5,244 nt of DNA from Clostridiales bacterium (GTDB lineage Bacteria; Bacillota; Clostridia; Lachnospirales; WQUN01), in contig JAIRVD010000264.1 in the NCBI GenBank assembly GCA_031254075.1, forward strand, positions 1 to 5,244, in the 5' to 3' direction. The first letter of the stretch is position 1. The number at the start of each line of letters is the position of its first letter. Below are positions 1 through 5,209 of this stretch, piece after piece. The position numbers and the translations under genes are program-made. The notes beneath the pieces are model-generated. The model had not been told where the DNA came from. It saw only the letters and a list, made by a program, of their open reading frames with translations, and made no database searches.

Positions 1-2
1 TG

Positions 3-611
3 GGTTATGCACAGCTTACCGCGGCAGAACTGAAAGACAAAGGAGTTGACGAACAAGCCGTCTCTGATTTGGACGCGATGGTTTTGGAAACTCAGAGGCT
101 CGGGCGGCTTGTTGACGAAACGCAAAAGGCTTCGCTTTCGCAGCATGAAGGAAAATTCGCGCTGATTGAAGCGACGATTAAACAGCTTACGAAATTGTAT
201 TCACCGATTTTGGAAAAACGAAACACGCGTTTAATCATTGAAATCGAAAAAGAACTTCCGGCAGTTCGTTGCGGTCAGGACGAATTAATGCAGGTGTTGT
301 TCAATCTTTTAAACAACGCCGACAAACACGGAAAAAGCGACGAAATTTCAATAACCGCGAAGCTTGAAGGTGATTTCATAAAGGTATGCGTTTCGGAGAA
401 AAGCATCGGAATCACGCCGGAGGACTTACCGCATATTTTCGACAAGTATTTTGTCGGCGGTGAGCGCGGAACCACGGGCTCGGGTTTGGGTCTTTTCATT
501 TGCAAAGAAATAATTGAAGCGCAAGGCGGCAATATTAAAATAGAAAGCGTTTTCGGGAAAGGAACATCAGCATGTTTTACTCTGCCAATAATTCAAAAAC
601 AATCCTGTTAG
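3..611 (+). CDS. Sensor histidine kinase, C-terminal part (5'-truncated by window edge)
   Basis: The frame is open from the first bases (first whole codon at base 3) to TAG at 609-611, giving 202 visible residues. The TTG/ATG codons near 69-80 are internal, since coding similarity continues upstream of them. The visible part begins just after where an H-box would lie (GYAQLT is typical of the helix following the phosphorylated His), so the His itself is outside the window. The remaining DHp helix is followed by a HATPase_c domain: N-box NLLNNADKH (visible residues about 101-109), F-box region LPHIFDKYF, and G2 box GSGLGLFICKEI (about 159-170). The expected G1 box D-N-G-x-G-I reads E-K-S-I-G-I (396-413), so its key Asp is Glu. 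The family autophosphorylates on His with ATP and transfers phosphate to a partner regulator, here almost certainly the overlapping downstream gene. Identity as a kinase is firm; the signal sensed cannot be seen. Confidence 0.94.
   Translation, partial: GYAQLTAAELKDKGVDEQAVSDLDAMVLETQRLGRLVDETQKASLSQHEGKFALIEATIKQLTKLYSPILEKRNTRLIIEIEKELPAVRCGQDELMQVLFNLLNNADKHGKSDEISITAKLEGDFIKVCVSEKSIGITPEDLPHIFDKYFVGGERGTTGSGLGLFICKEIIEAQGGNIKIESVFGKGTSACFTLPIIQKQSC
555..564 (+). promoter_or_regulatory. Ribosome binding site of the response regulator
   Basis: A purine run, GGGAAAGGAA, lies inside the kinase coding sequence with AAAGGA ending 8 nt before ATG 572. No other ATG, GTG or TTG exists in this frame before the conserved receiver motif ILLVEDN. 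This site therefore fixes the start and makes the 40-nt gene overlap real. Confidence 0.65.
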
Positions 612-1264
612 TCGAAGACAACGAACAACTGAACGATATCAACTGCCGCGCGCTTAAACGCGAGGGTTATAATGTGCTGTCGGCGCTTAATGTAGCACAG
701 GCACGCGATTTTTTTGCAAAATCGAATCCGGATGCAATTATTTTAGACATTATGCTGCCGGACGGTAGCGGCGTGGAATTTTGTCGCGAAATTCGCGAAC
801 GCACGGCTGCTCCGATTTTATTTTTGACTTCCGTTAACGGTCATGAGCAAACCTTAAAAGGTTTAGCCGCAGGCGGCGATGATTATTTGAATAAGCCGTT
901 TGACTTAAACATTCTTACCGCAAAAGTCTCAGCTTTTCTGCGCCGAGATGAAATTGCGGGGCGCGTCAGAAACGAAATAAAAAAGGGTCAGATTACATTA
1001 GATATCACAGCCGTCCGCGCTTACCTCAACGGAACAGACATGTTGCTCTCGCAAACGGAATTCGCGTTACTGCTTTTATTCATTCAAAATGAAAATAAAA
1101 CGCTCACAAGCGACGAAATTTATGAAAAAGTCTGGGTGCGCCCGATGCTTGAAAATGATACGTCGCTCAAAAACGCGCTCTCGCGACTGCGGAAAAAAAT
1201 AGCGCACAGCGGTTATCAAATCTCCGCGGTGCGCGGACATGGATATTGCTTCATGAATGAATAG
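572..1264 (+). CDS. OmpR/PhoB-family DNA-binding response regulator
   Basis: This 230-aa protein is of usual family length. The N-terminal receiver domain (about residues 10-124) has the acidic pair E15/D16 in LLVEDN, the predicted phospho-acceptor D59 in IILDIMLPDGSG, the conserved T86 in FLTS and K108 in NKPF. The C-terminal winged-helix domain (about 137-229) shows LSQTEFALL, a recognition-helix region SLKNALSRLRKKI and the wing motif RGHGYCF, close to the family's RGxGY. All catalytic positions are intact, so it should act as a phosphorylation-dependent transcription factor in the cytoplasm. It overlaps the kinase gene by 40 nt, implying translational coupling and a cognate pair. It ends 48 nt before the exporter operon, which is a plausible regulatory target; this is inferred from position, and no repeated operator is obvious. 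The specific regulator subtype is not identifiable. Confidence 0.96.
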   Translation: MFYSANNSKTILLVEDNEQLNDINCRALKREGYNVLSALNVAQARDFFAKSNPDAIILDIMLPDGSGVEFCREIRERTAAPILFLTSVNGHEQTLKGLAAGGDDYLNKPFDLNILTAKVSAFLRRDEIAGRVRNEIKKGQITLDITAVRAYLNGTDMLLSQTEFALLLLFIQNENKTLTSDEIYEKVWVRPMLENDTSLKNALSRLRKKIAHSGYQISAVRGHGYCFMNE

Positions 1265-1293
1265 TTTACTTCACCTCGGAAGTGTCTTAAAAT
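1265..1293 (+). promoter_or_regulatory. Possible sigma-70 promoter for the ABC exporter operon
   Basis: TTTACT (1265-1270; 4 of 6 to TTGACA) and TAAAAT (1288-1293; 5 of 6 to TATAAT) are separated by exactly 17 bp. A start about 7 nt downstream would be near 1300, yielding an mRNA that begins almost at GAGGTG with only a short leader before ATG 1313 and no hairpin 5' arm. The -35 match is weak and the gap is AT-rich, so chance is a real alternative. Confidence 0.35.
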
Positions 1294-1312
1294 ACATTCG
1301 AGGTGTTTTTTT
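1272..1312 (+). terminator. Intrinsic terminator-like hairpin whose 3' arm is the next gene's SD
   Basis: CACCTCG (1272-1278) pairs perfectly with CGAGGTG (1299-1305). The stem can continue by AA/TT and TGT/ACA pairs with two single-G bulges (1279 and 1282), leaving the loop CTTAAAAT (1286-1293). Seven T's (1306-1312) follow the 3' arm directly. This is the classic form of a Rho-independent terminator for the kinase/regulator operon. Unusually, ATG 1313 follows the T-run at once and GAGGTG in the 3' arm is the only good Shine-Dalgarno sequence for that gene. The hairpin would therefore also hide the ribosome binding site in any read-through RNA. Confidence 0.75.
1300..1305 (+). promoter_or_regulatory. 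Ribosome binding site of the first ABC subunit, embedded in the terminator stem
   Basis: GAGGTG matches the region complementary to the 16S rRNA 3' end (GGAGGTGATC) and lies 7 nt upstream of ATG 1313, with the spacer being only T's. Its pairing partner TCACCTC (1271-1277) resembles the anti-SD sequence itself. No other purine-rich site lies close to this start. Confidence 0.8.
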
Positions 1313-3109
1313 ATGCAAAATAAACCGTTACTGTCTTTGGTAAAATACTTTAAACCTTTTTGGCTGAGTATTTTTTTTGTGGTTTTTTTGTTGCTTGTAC
1401 AGGCAATGGCGGAGTTGTATTTGCCGACATTGATGTCGGGAATTGTTAATGACGGCATTGTTTATTCAACGGAGACGGGTGTTTCGCGTACGGATTTTAT
1501 TCTGAAGACGGGCGTGCGGATGTTGTTTTTCGCGCTTGTTGCGGGCGCTTCTTCGATTACGGTGGCGTTTCTTTCGCCGAGAATCGCGTCGGGTGTTGCG
1601 CGGGATTTGCGGCGCGCCGTTTTTATTAAGGTAGAAAATTTTTCGCAGGCGGAATTTGATAAATTCTCATCTGCTTCACTAATTACGCGCTGTACGAATG
1701 ATGTTACACAAGTGCAGGGCTTGGCGAATATCTTTGCGCGAATGTTGCTTTACGCGCCGATTCTTGCGTTCGGCGGAATTTTTCTTGCTTTTCAGCGCGC
1801 GCCAAGCATGAGTTGGATTATGGGGCTGATGGTGATAATTCTTTTGGGCATTGTCGGAATACTTGTTTCGATTGTTATGCCGAAATTTAAAATCGCTCAA
1901 ATAATGACGGATAATTTAACGCGGGTTTCGCGCGAAACACTGCACGGATTGCCCGTAATCCGCGCGTTCGGAACACAGGACTACGAAAAAGCGCGCTTCG
2001 ACAAGCCCAACACTGAACTGCGCAAATTGGGGCTGTTTGTTACGCGCTTAATGGCTGTCGTCGGACCCGCGCTGACTTTTATCACGGGTTTTATGCAAAT
2101 CATCATAATTTGGTACGGCGCGCATCAAATTTCTGTGTCGGGGCTGTTAATCGGCGATATGATGGCGTTTTTTCAATACGCGATGCAGACGGTTTTTGCT
2201 TTTATGATGATTTCGATGGTACTTGTAATGGTGCCGCGCGCGCAGGTTTCGGCGGTGAGGATTGCGGAGGTTTTGAATACCGAATTAACGGTTTTGGATA
2301 GCGAAACGCCGAAGGAATTGCGCAAACCGGGACAGAAGGGACGGCTTTCTAATGAGGCTTCGGACAAAAAAACCGTCCCTTCTGTCCTGTTCGAGAACGT
2401 AACATTCTGCTATCCGAACGCGGAGGCTTCCGCGCTTGAAAATATTTCGTTTTCCGCGTTGCCCGGTCAAACGACCGCGATTATCGGAGCAACCGGTTCC
2501 GGGAAATCTACGATTGCGCAATTGCTTCTGCGTTTTTACGATGTAACCGACGGAAAAATCACCGTAGACGGTCACGACATCCGCGATGTCAGGCAAACAG
2601 ATTTACGCGAAAAAATCGGTTATGTTCCGCAGAAAGGGCAGTTAATTTCCGGAACAATAAAATCAAATATTTCATACGGAAACCCCGAAGCGACTGACGA
2701 CGAAATAAAAAATTTCGCAGCCGTCGCGCAGGCGTCAGACTTTATAAATGAAAAAGACGGCGGCTTTGAATCGGAAATATCGCAGGGCGGAGGCAATGTT
2801 TCGGGCGGACAGCGTCAGCGCATTGCGATTGCGCGTGCGCTGGCGAAAAATCCCGAGATAATTGTTTTCGACGACAGTTTTTCCGCGCTTGATTTTCAAA
2901 CCGACGCAAAGCTTCGCCGTGCGCTGAAAGCCCACACCGAAGACGCAACCATAATTGTAATCGCACAGCGTGTCGGAACAATTATGAACGCAGAGCAAAT
3001 TCTCGTTCTTGACGAAGGAAAAATTATCGCACGCGGAACTCACGAAGAATTGATAAAAAATTGTCCCGAATATTTGGAAATTGCCGTAAGCCAAGGAGCG
3101 GCATCATGA
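1313..3109 (+). CDS. ABC exporter half-transporter, degenerate-site subunit (TM287/LmrC/BmrC-like)
   Basis: This 598-aa protein is a fused membrane domain plus ATPase. About six membrane segments are visible (roughly residues 15-40, 66-90, 139-160, 166-190, 243-270, 280-305), with the cytoplasmic-loop motif SSASLITRCTNDV typical of exporters. The ATPase domain (about 358-590) has A-loop Y367, Walker A GATGSGKST (392-400), Q-loop Q440, signature VSGGQ (496-500), Walker B IIVFDD (516-521) and D-loop SALD (524-527). The catalytic Glu after Walker B is Asp (D521) and the switch His is Gln (Q552, IAQR), marking the non-catalytic-site partner of a heterodimer. Its intact SGGQ should complete the active site of the other subunit. 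The start is fixed by GAGGTG and by an N-terminus (KYFKPFW) like that of the family. The linker (about 331-357) is longer than I recall for TM287 and contains a palindromic repeat. Substrate is unknown; multidrug, peptide or lipid export is typical. Confidence 0.97.
   Translation: MQNKPLLSLVKYFKPFWLSIFFVVFLLLVQAMAELYLPTLMSGIVNDGIVYSTETGVSRTDFILKTGVRMLFFALVAGASSITVAFLSPRIASGVARDLRRAVFIKVENFSQAEFDKFSSASLITRCTNDVTQVQGLANIFARMLLYAPILAFGGIFLAFQRAPSMSWIMGLMVIILLGIVGILVSIVMPKFKIAQIMTDNLTRVSRETLHGLPVIRAFGTQDYEKARFDKPNTELRKLGLFVTRLMAVVGPALTFITGFMQIIIIWYGAHQISVSGLLIGDMMAFFQYAMQTVFAFMMISMVLVMVPRAQVSAVRIAEVLNTELTVLDSETPKELRKPGQKGRLSNEASDKKTVPSVLFENVTFCYPNAEASALENISFSALPGQTTAIIGATGSGKSTIAQLLLRFYDVTDGKITVDGHDIRDVRQTDLREKIGYVPQKGQLISGTIKSNISYGNPEATDDEIKNFAAVAQASDFINEKDGGFESEISQGGGNVSGGQRQRIAIARALAKNPEIIVFDDSFSALDFQTDAKLRRALKAHTEDATIIVIAQRVGTIMNAEQILVLDEGKIIARGTHEELIKNCPEYLEIAVSQGAAS
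2330..2387. repeat. 58-bp palindromic element (perfect 15-bp inverted arms), in frame within the ABC gene
   Basis: GGACAGAAGGGACGG (2330-2344) and its exact reverse complement CCGTCCCTTCTGTCC (2373-2387) flank a 28-nt spacer. In RNA a further G-U pair (2329:2388) extends the stem to 16 pairs and the unit to 60 nt, or 20 codons. A nested GGAC/GTCC pair lies around an A7 run (2362-2378). The DNA is translated without a stop as roughly residues 339-358 of the first ABC subunit, in the linker before the ATPase domain. The GGGACGG...GTCC style resembles REP-like palindromes of Firmicutes as I remember them. That family assignment is uncertain, but the inverted repeat itself is certain. Confidence 0.85.
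3093..3109 (+). promoter_or_regulatory. RBS and ATGA stop/start overlap coupling the two ABC genes
   Basis: AAGGAG (3093-3098) sits 7 nt before ATG 3106, and the ATG overlaps the TGA stop (3107-3109) of the first subunit as ATGA. This is a standard translational-coupling arrangement for subunits needed one to one. It decides the start of the second gene in preference to the upstream in-frame TTG at 3061. Confidence 0.9.
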
Positions 3110-4968
3110 GGGGGCGGCGCGGCGGCGGGCCTCCGCACAGGGCGGGAATGCCCGTGGAAAAGGCAAAAGATTTTCGAGGCGCGATGCGGCAGTTGATAAA
3201 ATATTTCGGCGCGGAAAAAGGGGTAATCATGCTTGCGTCGCTGGTTGCAATCGGTGCGATGGTGATGCAGGTTCTTTCGCCCAAAGTGCTTGGCGGCGCA
3301 ACAGATGAAATTTTCGACGGAATCATGAACGGCGCAATAAATTTCGAGCGTATCGGCACGATTTTGCGGCAAATGATTGTTCTTGTTTCTCTGAATATTC
3401 TTTTTAACTATGTACAGGGCTATATTATGGCGGGCGTGAGTATGCGCATCACATACAAGTTACGCGCTCAGTTAAGCGAAAAAATTCACAAATTGCCGCT
3501 GAAATTTTTTGATAAGAACGCACACGGCGATGTGCTTTCGCGAATCACAAACGACGCGGACACGCTTTCGAATACGCTGAATTCGGGGCTTTCACAGGCA
3601 TTGATGAGCGGGACGCAGGTTTTGGGAATTGTAATAATGATGCTTACGATAAGCCCGCTGCTTACGCTGGTTGCGATGATGATTCTGCCGATTTCGGCTG
3701 TTTGCATGACGGTTATTGTGAAAAAATCGCAGAAGTATTTCAAAGCGCAGCAAAAAAATTTGGGTGCGCTTAACGGTCACATCGAAGAAATGTTTACGAA
3801 TCACGCAATCGTGAAATCGTTCAACGGCGAACGCGCTTCAATTGAGGCATTCGACGAACATAATAAAAAATTATATCGCGCGGGTTGGAAGGCGAATTTT
3901 CTTTCCGGCATAATCATGCCGCTTGTCGGATTCATCAGCAATGTCGGATATGTCGCAATCGTTGTAATAGGCGGTGCGATGGCACTCGGCGGAAGCATGA
4001 CAATCGGCGGAATTCAAGCTTTTATTCAATACACGCGACAGTTCGGGCATCCCGTTGCGCAACTCGGCGGAACCGTAAGTCTGTTCCAACAAACCGCCGC
4101 CGCCGCCGAACGCGTTTTTGCGTTTCTTGCGGAAGTAGAGGAAGCGGAAATTATCGCGGAAGACGAGGGGATTCCGAGTCAATCGCGGAATGACGATTAC
4201 GGCGTAATTGCGTCCCGCAATACCCCCGCGTTCGCAGGGCATGTCGCTTTCGAAAATGTTTGCTTCGGTTATAACGCGGATGTTACCGTAATAAAAAATT
4301 TCACCGCGACCGTTCAACCCGGGCAAAAAATCGCCATAGTCGGACACACGGGTGCGGGCAAGACAACAATCGTAAAGCTTCTTATGCGTTTTTATGATGT
4401 TAATTCCGGAAAAATTTCCGTTGACGGCAAAAACATCAACGAATACACACGCGACAATTTGCGTTCGCATTTCGGAATGGTTCTGCAAGACACATGGCTT
4501 TTCAGCGGAACAATCGCAGAAAATATTCGCTACGGTTCGCCCTGCGCATCCGACATCGAAATGAAAAAAGCCGCCCAAGCCGCTCAAGCACATCATTTCA
4601 TCCGAACTTTTCCCGACAGCTACAATATGCAAATCAACGAAGAAGCCGACAATATTTCCGCCGGGCAAAAACAGCTTCTTACAATCGCGCGCACGCTTCT
4701 CGCCGACCCCGACATTCTAATTCTCGACGAAGCCACAAGTAATGTCGATACACGCACCGAAATTCAAATCGCACGCGCAATGGACAATCTGATGAGAGAC
4801 CGCACATGCTTCATCATCGCACACCGCCTCTCAACCATCCGCAGTGCCGACCTAATCCTCGTAATGCACGAAGGCGACATCGCAGAACAAGGCACACACG
4901 ATTCCCTTCTCGCCGCCGGCGGTGTGTATACGAAATTGTATAATAGCCAGTTTGATGTGGTGGAGTAG
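3106..4968 (+). CDS. ABC exporter half-transporter, catalytic-site subunit (TM288/LmrD/BmrD-like)
   Basis: From ATG 3106 the protein is 620 aa. A Gly/Arg/Pro-rich N-terminus (MRGRRGGGPP) then EKAKDFRGAMRQLIKYF is typical of LmrD/YheH-type subunits. About six membrane segments are visible (roughly 38-60, 85-110, 165-185, 186-206, 265-290, 297-318), with the loop motif FFDKNAHGDVLSRITND. The ATPase domain (about 380-615) has A-loop Y389, Walker A GHTGAGKT (413-420), Q-loop Q461, signature ISAGQ (517-521), Walker B ILILDE with catalytic E542, D-loop SNVD and switch H573 (IAHR). Catalytic residues are intact but the signature is SAGQ rather than SGGQ, complementary to the other subunit. The protein ends SQFDVVE, matching the family's usual C-terminus. 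Residues 355-378 look like a translated repeat inserted in the linker. Together the two subunits form one inner-membrane ATP-driven exporter of unknown substrate. Confidence 0.97.
   Translation: MRGRRGGGPPHRAGMPVEKAKDFRGAMRQLIKYFGAEKGVIMLASLVAIGAMVMQVLSPKVLGGATDEIFDGIMNGAINFERIGTILRQMIVLVSLNILFNYVQGYIMAGVSMRITYKLRAQLSEKIHKLPLKFFDKNAHGDVLSRITNDADTLSNTLNSGLSQALMSGTQVLGIVIMMLTISPLLTLVAMMILPISAVCMTVIVKKSQKYFKAQQKNLGALNGHIEEMFTNHAIVKSFNGERASIEAFDEHNKKLYRAGWKANFLSGIIMPLVGFISNVGYVAIVVIGGAMALGGSMTIGGIQAFIQYTRQFGHPVAQLGGTVSLFQQTAAAAERVFAFLAEVEEAEIIAEDEGIPSQSRNDDYGVIASRNTPAFAGHVAFENVCFGYNADVTVIKNFTATVQPGQKIAIVGHTGAGKTTIVKLLMRFYDVNSGKISVDGKNINEYTRDNLRSHFGMVLQDTWLFSGTIAENIRYGSPCASDIEMKKAAQAAQAHHFIRTFPDSYNMQINEEADNISAGQKQLLTIARTLLADPDILILDEATSNVDTRTEIQIARAMDNLMRDRTCFIIAHRLSTIRSADLILVMHEGDIAEQGTHDSLLAAGGVYTKLYNSQFDVVE
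4168..4239. repeat. About 72-bp cluster of short palindromes, in frame within the second ABC gene
   Basis: Three perfect short inverted repeats are packed together: ATTCCG/CGGAAT (4171-4176/4186-4191), ATTAC/GTAAT (4196-4200/4204-4208) and ATTGCG/CGCAAT (4207-4212/4216-4221). The forward translation contains SRNTPAFAG, and the reverse strand reads VIPRLTRNPL. Both strings are, from my knowledge, characteristic of dispersed intergenic repeats often mis-annotated as proteins in many bacteria. The block encodes residues 355-378 of the second subunit without a stop, between the membrane and ATPase domains. Boundaries are approximate and no clear target duplication is seen. Confidence 0.65.
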
Positions 4969-5158
4969 ATTCTCCTCGCCGAGGGACGAGCCGCTGTCGA
5001 AGAAGGGCGAACACGCCCGGCGAAGAAAGTCTTTGCCGAAGTGAGAAAGAAAATAGCCAATGGAACAATATAGCGTTCGCACAACCGACCCCGCCGATGG
5101 ATAAAAACAAGGCTTTATCGGAAGCAAACTGCTTGTCGAAATTAGTTTCGAAAAACAC
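4969..5158. other. Intergenic region with several small hairpins, no convincing gene or U-tract terminator
   Basis: After the TAG of the second ABC gene come CCTC/GAGG (4974-4984) and GGGCG/CGCCC around AACA (5005-5018). Further on are ATCGG-type and TTTATC pairings (5094-5121), AAGCA/TGCTT around AAC (5122-5134) and TCGAAA/TTTCGA around TTAG (5136-5151). None is followed by a T-run on the + strand, so a canonical terminator for the exporter operon is not seen. The only open frames are short and lack ribosome binding sites. Confidence 0.5.
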
Positions 5159-5186
5159 TTGACAAATAATATTACATATGTATAAT
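5159..5186 (+). promoter_or_regulatory. Near-consensus sigma-70 promoter reading out of the window
   Basis: A perfect TTGACA (5159-5164) and a perfect TATAAT (5181-5186) are separated by 16 bp in a very AT-rich spacer. TG (5179-5180) directly precedes the -10, one base off an extended -10. Transcription should start near 5193 and run rightwards, independently of the exporter operon. It is the strongest promoter in the window. Confidence 0.78.
5173..5182. promoter_or_regulatory. Perfect 10-bp palindrome overlapping the -10, possible operator
   Basis: TACATATGTA is self-complementary and covers the end of the spacer and the first two bases of the -10 hexamer of the 5159-5186 promoter. A repressor bound here would block polymerase. 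A 10-bp AT-rich palindrome can arise by chance, so this is a weak call. Confidence 0.3.
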
Positions 5187-5209
5187 GAAATCACGTTTAA
5201 GGCGTTCTC

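Noticed and set aside
69..80. TTG/ATG near 69-80 as the true start of the kinase
   Set aside because: The frame remains open and kinase-like (GYAQLT helix) back to base 3, and a start here would remove the DHp domain. The gene is simply cut by the window edge.
3061..3105. Upstream in-frame TTG start (3061) for the second ABC gene
   Set aside because: It would overlap the first gene by 49 nt without an RBS, whereas ATG 3106 has AAGGAG at 7 nt and forms an ATGA overlap. The extra 15 residues do not resemble the family.
3871..4668. A 265-codon open frame on the minus strand inside the second ABC gene
   Set aside because: It is antisense to a clearly conserved ATPase and has no recognisable domain. 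Its most familiar string, VIPRLTRNPL, is the translation of a dispersed repeat rather than a protein motif.
4974..5018. GC-rich hairpins CCTC/GAGG and GGGCG/CGCCC as the exporter operon terminator
   Set aside because: Neither is followed by a run of T's on the + strand, so they do not meet the intrinsic-terminator pattern. Rho-dependent ending is equally possible.
5098..5163. Small ORF starting at ATG 5098 (21 aa)
   Set aside because: There is no ribosome binding site upstream, and its sequence is made of the local hairpins running into the -35 of the next promoter.
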